Positions 21,655-31,929 are shown, counted from the stretch's first letter. The stretch: DNA of 64,000 nucleotides from Chinchilla lanigera (GCF_000276665.1 NW_004955466.1:5898232-5962231); one strand, 5' to 3'. The notes: generated by a model from the letters alone, not told the origin. A program made the numbers and translations.

Positions 21655-22308
21655 TACACACTCGCCCTTCTAATCCACCAACATCCGGGCCTTCGGCAAT
21701 AGGAAATGGGCCTTGTGCGATAGGAATCGCCATTCTAGGCCTTCTGCGACACAGACTTGCCCTTCTAATCCAACAACATCCGGGCCTTCTGCAATACGAA
21801 ATGGGCCTTGTGCCGTACGGAATAGGTCTTGTGGGGTACGGAATCGCCCTTCTNNNNNNNNNNNNNNNNNNNNNNNNNNNNNNNNNNNNNNNNNNNNNNN
21901 NNNNNNNNNNNNNNNNNNNNNNNNNNNNNNNNNNNNNNNNNNNNNNNNNNNNNGAATCGCCCTTCTAATCCAACAACATCCGGGCCTTCTGCAATACGAA
22001 ATGGGCCTTGTGCCGTACGGAATAGGTCTTGTGGGGTACGGAATCGCCATTCTAATCCACCCACATCCGGGCCTTCTGCAATACAGACTCGTCTTTCTAA
22101 TCCACCAAAATCTGGGCCTTCTACAATACGGAATGGGCCTTGTGCGATACAGAATCGCCCTTCTAATCCACCAACATCCAGGCCTTCTGCGATACAGACT
22201 TGCTCTTCTAATCCAACAACATCCAGGCCTTCTGTAATACGGACTGGGCCTTGGGCCTTTTGCGATACGGAATTGCCCTTCTAATCCACCAACATCCGGG
22301 CCTTCATT
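21655..22308. repeat. Minisatellite with 87-bp higher-order unit
   Basis: The array is built from roughly 20-24-bp modules: CGCCCTTCTAATCCACCAAC, GGGCCTTCTGCAATACG and GGGCCTTGTGCGATACGGAA. Modules combine into longer units. The clearest is 87 bp, and 88 consecutive bases at 21761-21848 are identical to 21961-22048. Other units are 45-66 bp, so unit composition varies. Long open frames on both strands result from the periodicity and give a repetitive Leu/Gln/His/Pro/Gly peptide. I do not regard this as coding. Confidence 0.92.
21854..21953. other. Assembly gap (100 N)
   Basis: Exactly 100 N, a conventional placeholder for a gap of unknown size, sits inside the minisatellite. The bases on either side are the same repeat unit in phase. 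Confidence 0.98.
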
Positions 22309-22995
22309 TTTTTATACCGGCATGGCCACTCAGTTATTTATCATACAGTTTACTGAAGGCATAAAATATTCAAAAACTTCACTAGCAATGAAGATAGGGG
22401 AGTTATAATGGACGGGGCACCTCGTACACGCTTGGCGGACTGGTGAAGCAAAGGGTATCAAGGATTGGAGGAAACTCCAGGAGAAGGAACAGCTACATGG
22501 GACTCTGTCATAGGACAGAAACGCCAGGTAAGTGCCAGCAAGAGACAGAACACTTAATTAGCCTTGCAAAAACATGTTATATAAATTAGGTTGTTAGGTC
22601 TTAACCTCCCTAAAACAGAAACACAGAAAGATAACTGAAACAGTATTTCCAGGCATACAGTGGGTGAATTTGTATGAGGGATATCAAAATTAGGAACATG
22701 ACCCTACAAAGTTAGACTTCAACTGCTTTCGTAAGGACGGTCAGATCTGCACCCCGGCACATGCACCTCATGTGTACAGGCAAGCACACACGGAGATATT
22801 TCCTGAAGGTGCTCGATCTATTTCCCTCTGTCCTCTGGACACCTAACACAGTACACAAGCTTGGCCCTCCACGTTCCCTGAATAAAGGATACAAGTTAGT
22901 ACTACCCCTCACTATGATGCCTTTCACCTAACCCATGAAACACGGATGTTTTTTCTTTGACAGCAGAATTTTTTTAACTCATAATACTGTGTGGT
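22309..22995. other. Unique DNA, no gene seen
   Basis: A consensus-like donor (CGCCAG/GTAAGTGCC) is at 22522 on the + strand, but no acceptor with a pyrimidine tract was found upstream. No gene called. Confidence 0.4.
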
Positions 22996-22996
22996 T

Positions 22997-23161
22997 GTTT
23001 TGGGGGGTTGTTTTGTTTTGTTTTTTGTCTTTTTGAGACAGGGTTTCGCTATGCAGTTCAGGTTGGCCTTGAGCTCAGTTCGTAGCCTAAGCTGGTCTTG
23101 AACTTGCAACGATGCTCCTGCCTCAGCCTCCTCAGTGCTGAGATTACAGGGGGTGCCCGGC
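22997..23161 (-). mobile_element. B1 SINE
   Basis: GTCTTTTTGAGACAGGGTTT through CAGTGCTGAGATTACAGG; duplicated-half form with a GT-rich tail side. Confidence 0.9.
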
Positions 23162-23339
23162 TAACTCTGTATGTTTTTATCACGTATGTTTTGAAGTACA
23201 TGTACACTGCAGAATGGATAAACCTAGCTAATGAACAGATGGATGGATCTCCTATAGTTATCATTATAATTTTTTTGTGGTGAGGGCAGATAACATTCAT
23301 TCTATATCTTTCAAAAACATACAGGAAAAACTAAATTTA

Positions 23340-23387
23340 AAAAATACACATATATTATATATATATTATATATATAAAATATATATA
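23340..23387. repeat. AT-rich simple repeat
   Basis: Alternating TATATA tracts directly upstream of an ID element. Confidence 0.85.
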
Positions 23388-23455
23388 TGGTCAGGGTACA
23401 GTTCATTGGTAGACCACTAGCCCAGCATGTCTGAGGTCCTGGGTTCATTCTTAAA
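23388..23455 (+). mobile_element. ID SINE, old
   Basis: GGTCAGGGTACAGTTCATTG and GGTCCTGGGTTCATTCTT retain the A- and B-box positions. Confidence 0.7.
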
Positions 23456-23459
23456 AAAG

Positions 23460-24340
23460 CAACATTATATACCATATATTACCATTAACCATAGTGGCCT
23501 TGCTATACAACAGGTCTCCTGATGTTTACTCCGTCTATCTAATTATAATTACGTATCCCTAACACAGATCATTTGTAATGTTACTAAAAATAAGAAAGCC
23601 TCCCTTCAGATGGAACTCAGTGAGCAAAGAATACATTTAAGCAGGGTAATAACCTAACTGGAGAGACTCACATTTCATGACTGAGCCCTACCAACTAATG
23701 ATACCTACCCACAAGACACAAGGTGGGGGGTTAATCTTTTCCAATATGTCATCTAGATGATAAGAGCACTAAATAAAATATACGAGCACTGTTTGAAATG
23801 ACACAGTAGCCATGCTGAACGTACTTTTCTACAGGCCAGTACAGATGGTTAACCATTCCCCAGCATCTTGGAAGGCCACCGTGAAAGTTAACTCCTGGTG
23901 AGGTGGCAAAGGTAACAGAATACACGCTACTTCCCAGTTCTGTGTCTAATTAAGGATAATAATCCATAGCCAGGCTGCTGTTTTTCCAAAGCACTGGCCT
24001 CTACCATGTCTGAAAACAAGATCATTTATTTTGGTTACATAAATTCTGTCCCTTGTGACCAACAAGTTATAATATTTGTGAGTTTAAAGAGATGAATCTG
24101 AAGATACACTAATCAAGCTGATAGTCTGGTCACTGTATGTGCTACTGTTCTGCCCTAAGGAGCTCAACTTTAAAAATGTAGCAACTCCCTTGCTGAGTAT
24201 CCATATCCAATAGCAGCAAAGTCCTACTGAGTCTTACAGCTTAACGGGTCTCCTATTGGTCCCACACCTTCACGCTCACTGCGGTAACCCTAGTCAAGTG
24301 AACATTCCCCAACACCCAGATATTTGCAAGTGCTTCCCTT
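23460..24340. other. Unique AT-rich DNA, no gene seen
   Basis: No repeat or gene was recognised. Confidence 0.4.
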
Positions 24341-24496
24341 TTTGGGGGGCGAGGGAGGGTCTTTTTGAGACAGGGTCTATCACTGTGTAGTTCAGGCTGG
24401 CCTGGGACTCACTTTGTAACCCAGGCTGGCCTCAGAATGGCAGTGATCCTACTGCCTCAGCCTCCTGAGTGCTGTGAGCACCACCATGCATGCCTG
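24341..24496 (-). mobile_element. B1 SINE
   Basis: TCTTTTTGAGACAGGGTCTA through CAGCCTCCTGAGTGCTGTGA. Confidence 0.88.
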
Positions 24497-24657
24497 CAAG
24501 TACTTGTTATCTGCTTTCTCCAACTCTACCTTCTTGCCCTTTCCAGCCTGCCCATACCTCAACTCCCCTAAGGCACAACTCTGACCACATACCTCTCATT
24601 CTCATGGATATCTCCTGAGTGCTCCAACAGCTATACATTGTCTAAAAGAAAAATCCC

Positions 24658-24811
24658 AGCCAGGCCTAGTGGTGTACACCTTTAATCTCAGCACTGGGGA
24701 GGCTGAGGCAGGAGGGTCGCTTCAAGTTGGAGGCCAGCCAGGGCTACAAAGTGAGCCCAAGGCCGGCCTGAACTGCATAATGAAACTCTGTCTCACAAAG
24801 ATCAAAAAGAA
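24658..24811 (+). mobile_element. B1 SINE
   Basis: AGCCAGGCCTAGTGGTGTAC, two GGCC(A/G)GCC blocks, then CTCTGTCTCACAAAGATC. Short TSD AAATCCCA. Confidence 0.9.
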
Positions 24812-24954
24812 AATCCCAAACCACTTGGATTTAAATTTAACTTCCTGAAGGATCTCAATCCCAAGAACACTTCTAAAAGGATTCCTACTTTGGTCTCAAA
24901 TTATATTGAATGGCACAGACAATCCCTTCCAATTTTAAAATTTTGCGATACTTA

Positions 24955-25105
24955 CCACCTTGGTACCATGGGTATCTCCTGAGTGCTCCAGGTTAATGGG
25001 AACAGGCTTGCCATCAAGGTTCTGCTTTTCCACTTCTGCCCCACAAAGCAAGGCATCCAGCACCTCACCTTCTACATACATCATGCAGGCAAATCTTTAA
25101 GACTG
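24955..25105 (-). CDS. Candidate coding exon, unknown gene
   Basis: On the - strand a frame of about 50 codons ends at a consensus donor (AAGGTG/GTAAGTATC). Composition is globular-protein-like (for example EVEKQNLDGKPVPINLEHSG), with no low complexity and no recognised repeat. The weak point is the acceptor: a stop lies just upstream and the nearest AG (TCTTAAAG) has no clear pyrimidine tract. The opposite strand is also partly open. It could instead be a fragment of a processed pseudogene. No family recognised. Confidence 0.25.
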
Positions 25106-25413
25106 GCTGGTGCCCGGATATCACATTTCCCTTGCTAACTAGGTTACAGGAGTGTCCCATTGTGAAGCATAACCTAGTCATAATTCAAAACATATCATAT
25201 GAAAGAAACCACGTACTTCTCAGCAACTTGCTAATTGTTTTAAGCAATTTATGAACCTGAGATAATTTATGTTATCCAAAGATGTTCATCAATATTTTAG
25301 GTATAAAAGTTTACAATACAAATTAGAAGATATCCAAAGAACAAGGCTAAGATTTAATTGATGCTCAGGAAAGAAGTGTCAAGAAAATTCCCTCTTTCAA
25401 ATTGTTCACTGAA

Positions 25414-25510
25414 GGGCCAGGGATATAGCCCAGTGGCATAAGCACCTGCCTGGCGAGCCTAAGGCCCTGAGTTCCATTCCCGGTACCAAGCAAACAAACA
25501 AACAAAAAAA
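25414..25510 (+). mobile_element. ID SINE with TSD
   Basis: GGGCCAGGGATATAGCCCAG to TTCCCGGTACC and an A-rich tail. TSD TCAAATTGTTCACTGAA / TCAAGTTGTTCTTTGAA (14 of 17). Confidence 0.93.
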
Positions 25511-25587
25511 TCAAGTTGTTCTTTGAAGTATGACAAAGAGGGTAGTACTAAAAAGAGAACTATCCTCCAGCTCAAAACCTAGCTACT

Positions 25588-25690
25588 GGGCTGGGGATTT
25601 AGCTCAGCGGCAAAAGCGCCTGCCTGGCAAGAGCAAGGTCGTGAGTTTGGTTCCCGGTACCGGAGAAAAACCAAAAAAAAAAAAAAAAAA
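25588..25690 (+). mobile_element. ID SINE, young, with TSD
   Basis: GGGCTGGGGATTTAGCTCAG to GGTACCGGAGAAAAACC and a poly(A) tail. TSD AACCTAGCTACT (25576-25587, 25691-25702). Confidence 0.95.
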
Positions 25691-25699
25691 AACCTAGCT

Positions 25700-25810
25700 A
25701 CTCACTAGCTATGTGACTCCAGGAGGTAAATCAAGTCTTCCCCAGCCACGGCTTCTGCGTTCATCAAAGATAAAGAGATCTGTGCTCATTTTTTACTAAA
25801 AGGACAGAAA
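25700..25810 (+). repeat. MIR SINE fragment
   Basis: ACTAGCTATGTGACTCCAGG followed by AATCAAGTCTTCCCCAGCC matches the MIR 'TAGCTGTGTGACC...AAGTTACTTAACC' core. The ID above sits at its 5' edge. Confidence 0.6.
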
Positions 25811-26370
25811 GATCCACTTTCTAACGTGCCCATGAGAAGCAAGTGAGATCATGTGTGCTATCGCACTAGAAAGCTAGAGCACGCTACATAAAGTCGGGAA
25901 GCTCCCTATAATACCAGGAGCGCTCAAATAGATACAAAGGGAAAGCTGAGGAGGCGGTGCCCACCTCAGGTGGTGCCTACCTCAGCCTACCAGAGGGGGC
26001 GAAGCTGACTGTCATCAGGGCGGGTGAAGGATGGCTATTCATCCATCTGCTGGTGTTAGCGGAGGAGCCAGGGGTCTTCGGATGAACAACCCAAACGAAA
26101 GCACGCACGGGCCCCATAACAGAATGGGCTGGAGCCCAGAGTGCCAGGGGTGTAGTGAGAGATGAGCGCACCGAGAGAAGCTAGGGGCTCAGACCTCACC
26201 CAGGTGTGCTGGGAAGCCACTGAGGTGCGTGCCGAAAGGAACCCAGTGAAAACAGGACTTCCGGTTTGCAATCTGTTCCTATACACAGCTTGCTACTCCA
26301 GTGGCGTGCTCCTGGATGATTTTGAAACAAAGACTCTGACTGTCAATACCCAAAAAGGAGGACTCCCTGC
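25811..26370. other. Unique DNA, no gene seen
   Basis: Overlapping open frames on both strands at 25977-26392 are not splice-bounded and show no domain. Confidence 0.4.
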
Positions 26371-26371
26371 T

Positions 26372-26548
26372 GGGTGGCAGGCACCGTGCTAAGTCTACCA
26401 AGTGTTGTGTCACTGCTCATCATAACCCAGCTGCAGCGGAGTCACCATCACCTACATTCCGCACACAAGGAAAGGGAGATTCCAAAGATAAAGGCTCTGG
26501 TCTAAATGCAAGGAATTACTGAGCAGCAGAGCCAGCTTTAGAAATTAG
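26372..26548 (-). repeat. MIR SINE
   Basis: GGCAGGCACCGTGCTAAGTC, AACCCAGCTGCAGCGG, ACAAGGAAAGGGAGATTCCA and GCAGAGCCAGCTTTAGA follow the reverse MIR order. Confidence 0.65.
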
Positions 26549-26748
26549 ACTTGCCTGAATACTCACTGTAGTCAAACTTCAAAGAAAAATAGGCATACTG
26601 ACTTTTTTTCACTTAAATGAAAATGCAACTGCTTGTGAATATTATATTTTTTAAATATACTTACTGAAAATTTTTAAATTCTTATCTCAAGTATTATTTC
26701 CCAACAACCACAGTATTTCTTACTCAATACAAGTTACAATATTTCTGT

Positions 26749-26892
26749 TTGTCTTTTTGAGACAAAGTCTCCCTATGCGGTTCAGGCTGGCCTTGAACTC
26801 ACTTTGTAGCCCAGGCTGGCCTCCAACTAGCAGCAATTCTGCTGCCTTAGTCTCCCGAGTGCTGGGATTACAGGCATATGCCACAATGCCTC
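26749..26892 (-). mobile_element. B1 SINE
   Basis: GTCTTTTTGAGACAAAGTCT through GCTGGGATTACAGGCATATG; duplicated-half form. Confidence 0.9.
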
Positions 26893-26998
26893 TGGATTTA
26901 AAACATTTATTTTAAAAACCCTGGTAGATATTATCCATTCCAATAGCTAAGGACTTCCATCTCAATCCTAAAGTCAAGAAGTTAATCATTGAAAACAC

Positions 26999-27160
26999 TT
27001 TTTTTTTTTTTTTTGTCTGTTTGAGACAGGGTCTCACTCTGCAGCTTAGGCTGGCCTTGAGCTCACTTTGTAGCCCAGGCTGGTCTCGAACTCCCAAAGA
27101 TCCTCCTGCCTCAGCCTCCCAAGTGCTGGGATTACAGGCATGAGCCACCATGCCCAGCGC
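26999..27160 (-). mobile_element. B1 SINE
   Basis: T-run, TGTTTGAGACAGGGTCTCAC through CACCATGCCCAGCGC. Confidence 0.92.
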
Positions 27161-27164
27161 AAAC

Positions 27165-27914
27165 ACATTTTTAAAACAAAGAATCAGAAAGTCATTTAAA
27201 AATCTTTATCATAAATGACTCAAAAATCTGTAGCTTCTAAGTAAGATCCTAAAGGTTGTATAACACTGTCCCCTCAAGTAATCTTCAAAGACTACTTTAA
27301 AATACACAGTTTCACAAATGTTTTCAAAGACCCCAGCTGTATCTCCTTTACACTAGCTAACTTTATTCAACTCCAAGATTTGTTTTATCAACAAAGGCAG
27401 AAAGTCTAGTGGCTCATGAATTTTCAAAATACAACACAAGTACTGCTGAACTCCGTAAGGAACACTCAACACAAAACGGATTACTCACAGGTGCACACAC
27501 ACGATTCCTATTCATTAAAATATCACTCCTTTAAAATATTACAACTGTTCCTCTAGAACAGGGCAAACTACGGATGTGCAGCTAAGAGAGGCACATGGGG
27601 AGACGCAAAGCAAACTATGCCAAGTACACAATGCCAAGCAAACTACGGCTCACTATTTAATTTTTCCCTGAAGATGTATATTCAGGAACCAGAGGGAACG
27701 ACTGTTTTCAGATATTCCTTACTTTCTTAGCTGGGAGAGCTGAACAACTGAGACATTTAAAGAACTGCATACTGAAAGATTTCTATAGTGGGAAAACACG
27801 GACATATTTTGCAAACCGTACGAGAGGCAGAAACTAACAGGAGTGGCAAAGGGAGGAGGGTAAGTCTGCCACCCAGCCTGGCTCTGTTACCCAACCCGCC
27901 TTAACTACCTTGCA
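27165..27914. other. Unique AT-rich DNA, no gene seen
   Basis: No repeat or supported gene was recognised. Confidence 0.4.
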
Positions 27915-28038
27915 GGGAGACATGGAGGTCGTCGATGCCCGAGGAAACGTGTTCATCCTCCGCGGGAACCACAGGACTCGATGCCATTCTCTCTTCAGGG
28001 GAGCTTACACCATGCCCATCTCAGACGCAGAGGTCAGC
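27915..28038 (-). CDS. Candidate 5' exon with start codon, unknown gene
   Basis: On the - strand a strong acceptor (TTTCTCCTTTTCCCTTGCAG) and a donor (CAAG/GTAGTTAAG) bound 124 bases. All three frames are closed in the first part, but an ATG in a reasonable context (GAGAGAATGGC) opens a frame to the donor. It encodes about 26 residues starting MASSPVVPAEDEHV and ends in phase 1. This fits an exon carrying the 5' UTR end and first codons. The + strand is also open here and CpG-rich, so the strand is not certain. No homolog recognised. Confidence 0.3.
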
Positions 28039-28625
28039 TGCAAGGGAAAAGGAGAAACACTCATCAGGGACTCTGCAGCTCTGCGTTTCTGATAAACACC
28101 TCGCCAGAAAAGAGTGGCAACCAACAACGGCTGTCCCAAAGAAATCTGGCTTTCTGGCCCGGGTTTCCTTAGCTCGTGAAGCACAAAGTAACCACGCCTT
28201 CTTTTTGAATCATAATCAAGATTTTGCCCCGTGACCTGTTCCTGCTCTTTGGAGCTGCTGGCAGAACGCCCAGGGAGCGTGCGCTGTGGATCCCTGACCC
28301 GCCCTCCAACCACGCGGGGCTCTGAAGTTTAGCAACCTGTCCCGAGGCACTAGGGTCCACACGGACGGGGACCTCAGGCGTTTGTGTACACAAAGGTTTT
28401 CTTTAAAACTTTGTGTTTAACTTGGTTCCTTTTCTGTTCACTGTCTGCCATTTACTGGGAACAGTAAGAGTTGAGCCCAAACAGCCTGCAAAGTGAAACT
28501 GGAAAAAAAAAAAAAAAAAAACACCCAAATAGAGTGTATCAGAATATTCTGATGAGCTATGTATCGTACTACTTGCCCAAGGACTTATTTTCCCATCTGC
28601 ACATTTCTCCCCCGCCTCCTCCTTG
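28039..28625. other. Unique DNA, no gene seen
   Basis: A run of about 20 A at 28501 is probably a SINE-tail remnant. Nothing else was recognised. Confidence 0.4.
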
Positions 28626-28629
28626 AGCT

Positions 28630-28713
28630 TTATTCTCCAGTGCTGGGTACGGAACCCAGGGCTTCACGCAGACCTTGGCTTGTGCCCTGTCACTGAGCTA
28701 CCTTCCCAGCCTC
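28630..28713 (-). mobile_element. ID-like SINE, old
   Basis: GGTACGGAACCCAGGGCTTC and CACTGAGCTACCTTCCCAGC; likely the ID half of a decayed dimer. Confidence 0.7.
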
Positions 28714-28743
28714 TTTACCTCGAGTCTTAAGAAATCATTTTAA

Positions 28744-28849
28744 GGGGCTGGGGATTTAGCTCAGCGGCAAAGCGCCTGCCTGGCAAGCACAAGGTCGTGA
28801 GTTTGGTTCCCGGTACTGGAGAAAAACCATAAAAAAAAAAAAAAAAAAA
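28744..28849 (+). mobile_element. ID SINE, young, with TSD
   Basis: GGGGCTGGGGATTTAGCTCA to GGTACTGGAGAAAAACC and a long poly(A). Perfect TSD AAGAAATCATTTTAA (28729-28743, 28850-28864). Confidence 0.95.
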
Positions 28850-29016
28850 AAGAAATCATTTTAATAAAAACAATTCTTACTGCACAACTCTTTAAAAGAA
28901 CTGCTTCATGTGTGGGGTCCGGCAGTAATTTCTGGGGGCTCAAAGTAAAACAGCAACTTCTCCCACATACATTCCAAAGAACAGAATAAACCAAACCTAA
29001 AATCTAAAGTACGTGC

Positions 29017-29158
29017 AGGCCGGGTGCACTGGTGTACACCTGTAATCCCAGCACTTGGGAAGCAGAGGCAAGAGGGTCACTATGAGTTCACGGCCAGCCT
29101 GGATTGCATAATGAAACCTTGTCTCACACAACAAAATTAAATTAAATTTAAAAAAAAA
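29017..29158 (+). mobile_element. B1 SINE, single 3' half
   Basis: GGCCGGGTGCACTGGTGTAC, one GGCCAGCCTGGATTGC block, then CTTGTCTCACAC. Confidence 0.88.
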
Positions 29159-29171
29159 ATAAAGTGCACAC

Positions 29172-29252
29172 AGGACTGGGGATGCAGTTCAGAGGTGGAG
29201 TGCTTGACTCATATGCCTGAGGCCCTAGCTTCCAACACCAGTACCTCCAAAA
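29172..29252 (+). mobile_element. ID SINE, old
   Basis: GGACTGGGGATGCAGTTCAG and GAGGCCCTAGCTTCCAACAC. It may be the ID partner of the preceding B1. Confidence 0.7.
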
Positions 29253-29348
29253 GAAAATTAAATTTTTAAAATGCATTTTCAAAAAAAAAAAAAATGCACT
29301 TACAGCTTTGTGATCAAGCAAGTATTACAAACAGAATCCATGTGATGC

Positions 29349-29432
29349 GCTGGGGTGTAGCTCAGTGGTGGAGCACTGGCCCGCCATGTGAGAGCCGGAG
29401 TTTGATCCCTCCACCACACCAAAAAAAAGAAA
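29349..29432 (+). mobile_element. ID SINE
   Basis: GCTGGGGTGTAGCTCAGTGG to GTTTGATCCCTCC and an A-rich tail. Confidence 0.8.
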
Positions 29433-29434
29433 AA

Positions 29435-30428
29435 AGTCCAATAAAAAGTACGGTGAATGCTGCTGCCAAGGGCCATTCACCAGCAAGGCAGGCTCATAAA
29501 AAACGTTCGTGCGTCCTCACCCACCCTGTTCACCGGGCCTGGCACCACGTGACCTCCGGCTCTTCCCCAAGGTCACAAGGACCATGAAAGATAAACATTC
29601 TGAGTCATTTCAAGACGCAGAGGTAGGCCTGGCGAGGTAAGTGAAGGCACTCGCAAAGGAGGACTTCGAGAACTGCTTCCCAGAGTGGCAACAACAACGA
29701 GAGAAGTGCGTTCAAAGTCAGGGAGTATTTTGAGCGGGATTAACGGCGATGCATCTTTCACTGTAACGAATTTTTAACTTAAACACTCCCTGTATTTTTT
29801 CTTACACCTCATAAATGGGCGTGCACTGTACAACCCTCCAGAGCTTTGCTATGTACTAGAATTTTTTCATAATAAAATGCTCAAGGGAAAACCAAAAAAG
29901 CCAGTCTAAAGCCGAGAGTTAGATATAATCGATCATATTAAATATTAAACAGACTTTTTAAAATTCAAAAGATAAAAATCATTAAACCGTTCAAAATTTT
30001 TTCCATGCTTTTTCTCCCCTGTATTTTCTACCCAAAGCCTTCCTCTTATGATCTCTTTCATGAATCACTATTACTAAATATTTTATCCACTAAACTTTAT
30101 TCATAATGAATGTGTTTACTCTCTGAATTCAGAGGAGTCAGAACCAGCCTGAGGAAAGCGTGCAGCCCTAATGAACTGATTTAACTAGAAGGGAAGACTG
30201 TTTATGAGCTCCCGCGCCGGAGCCCGCTGCTGACACAGATGTCCTCCACCGCGACACCCTGAGAACTTCCCTGACCCTTCCCATGCCCTCCGGCTCCTAA
30301 ACCCAGGTGAAGACAAAAGTACTACTTCATTCTGACAGGTGAAAAACTGTATTTATTTCCTTGGGCACCCATTGTTCCACGGCAGGGCTCTTTTTAAGAA
30401 GGCATGGGATGGGGGATAATCAACATCC
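29435..30428. other. Unique DNA, no gene seen
   Basis: A worn LINE-like AT-rich stretch lies at 29765-29890, unplaced. Nothing else was recognised. Confidence 0.4.
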
Positions 30429-30429
30429 T

Positions 30430-30526
30430 AGCGAGCCCCTCACCAGCACTTACTATACGTAGGTACTGTTCTAAGCACTCTCCATATACAACTCTTCCTC
30501 ACAACAGTGTCACCTAGGGATTATAG
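30430..30526 (-). repeat. MIR SINE, part 1
   Basis: CAGCACTTACTATACGTAGG, CTGTTCTAAGCACTCTCCAT and CCTCACAACAGTGTCACC are the 3' part of a reverse MIR. The copy is interrupted by the B1-dID that follows. Confidence 0.7.
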
Positions 30527-30710
30527 TTTTCCCCCCACATACAGTACCAGGGATTGAACTCAACATCTGCACCATGGGCTACGTCCCTGTCCCTTTTTAT
30601 TTTTTGAGACAGGGTCTAGTTGCCCAGGCTAGACTTGAACTTGTGATTCTCCTGCCTCTGCCTCCCAGAGTGCTGGGATTACAGCCACGCACCACCATGC
30701 TTAGTTACTG
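30527..30710 (-). mobile_element. B1-dID dimeric SINE inside a MIR
   Basis: GTACCAGGGATTGAACTCAA and GGGCTACGTCCCTGTCCC (ID half), then TTTTTGAGACAGGGTCTAGT to GGGATTACAGCCACGCACC (B1 half). Confidence 0.85.
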
Positions 30711-30749
30711 TCCCCTCCCCCAACCGCTCTGAAGAAACAAAACTAAAAC

Positions 30750-30823
30750 ACACAAACATGATATACAGAAGGAGCTGAGATTTGAATTCAGGTGGTTTGG
30801 GCCTCAGAGTCTACACTCTGAAC
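30750..30823 (-). repeat. MIR SINE, part 2
   Basis: AGGAGCTGAGATTTGAATTC and CAGAGTCTACACTCTGAAC finish the reverse MIR begun at 30430. The hAT-like MITE then interrupts at its end. Confidence 0.65.
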
Positions 30824-30903
30824 CAGTAAAGGCGAACCTCTTAGAAGTTTCAATGATGTAGACAACCTGCAGCGGCACACATGCCACAGGTTCACTACCC
30901 CTG
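30824..30903. mobile_element. Short hAT-like MITE
   Basis: The 80-base relative of 4191-4269 has left end CAGTAAAGGCGAACCTC; the complement of its right end reads CAGGGGTAGTGAACCTGTG. Flanking 8-mers CTCTGAAC / CTCTAAGC match at 6 of 8. Both copies share GGCACACATGCCACAGGTTC. Confidence 0.6.
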
Positions 30904-31194
30904 CTCTAAGCCCGCTGTGGGAGTTACGACGACAGTAAGCTCCCACAGCTGGCTACAAGTCTGCCATGTGTCATTCATCCTTTCTTTCACCCACTTACCT
31001 AACAAGTCCCTACATGTGCTAGATCCCGATCTCAAGGAATTAAATCTGAGAATGACAAATGAACAGTGTTAAGCACAACGTCTAAGAGATGAGTATGGGG
31101 TGCCAGGGTCCCACCGCTTGAATGGAGATGGATGTGACGATCAGGAGTTGCAGTGGATGGGATTCACACGGTCCTCAGGGTTCATGTTGGATTT

Positions 31195-31345
31195 CTCACT
31201 CCTAAACAGTGGTGGTATTACAAGGTTGGACCTTTGACAGGTGGAGCCATCATGAATGGGATCGGTGCCCTTATAAAAGAGGCTGGAGGGAGACCTTCAC
31301 CCTTCCACCATGTGAAGGTAGGGTAAGAAGACTGATTTGTGAGGC
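31195..31345 (+). repeat. MaLR (MLT1/MST-like) LTR fragment
   Basis: CATGAATGGGATCGGTGCCC, TTATAAAAGAGGCTGGAGGG and CCTTCCACCATGTGAAGG are characteristic of mammalian MaLR LTRs and include their TATA box. No internal region is present. Confidence 0.65.
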
Positions 31346-31349
31346 ATCA

Positions 31350-31925
31350 TGGCGGAAGGTAGGGAGGAACAAAGCTGCTTGGTTCACGGCGGCGGGGAAG
31401 CACTTTCTGGTACACGGTCCCACCTTGTAGCCATGGACTGAATCCCCCCCACCATAAACCGAATCAAACTTCCCCTCCCTTAAAGCGTGAATGTGGAGGA
31501 CTGTGGCTCGGTGAGGCGAAAGCTGACCAACACGAGGACTTTCCAAACGGGCAAATGATCCTCAATGGCAAAGCGTGATTGAAAGAGCAACCATTATGTT
31601 TAGCTCCATGTTGAAAAAGGAAAGCTGACAGGAACAAATCCTACCCGTAGTAAAGGTGGAAGTCAGATTCTCTAGGGCTGAGAACGGCCTGTGCTTACGC
31701 GGTGGAAGCAGCAAGCACAAACAGCTCTGCAGGCCCTCGGCCTCACTGTTAACTACAGCGGCGTACTTCCTTTTAACAGCTGGTATCTCAGCAAGAACCC
31801 GATGTCCACCCACCTACTCAGATCAGAAGTGTGTTGATGATCATAGGTTCTTTGTTTTTTCTCATCCACGTTGAATGAACTACTAAGTTCTCTTAAATAT
31901 GTCACTGCAATTCACTTCTCACCAT
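31350..31925. other. Unique DNA, no gene seen
   Basis: No repeat family was recognised. Confidence 0.4.
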
Positions 31926-31929
31926 TTCA

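Noticed and set aside
21655..22308. Repeat array as CRISPR or as a coding repeat protein
   Set aside because: Modules abut with no unique spacers, and the open frames on both strands follow from the period and the N gap. The genome is mammalian.
28744..28849. ID elements as functional tRNA-Ala genes
   Set aside because: They keep A and B boxes but lack a foldable acceptor stem and have A-rich tails and TSDs, so they are SINEs.
29580..29640. + strand mini-frame MKDKHSESFQDAE with a GTAGGC donor
   Set aside because: Too short, and it overlaps a longer - strand frame. The splice sites are ordinary enough to be chance.
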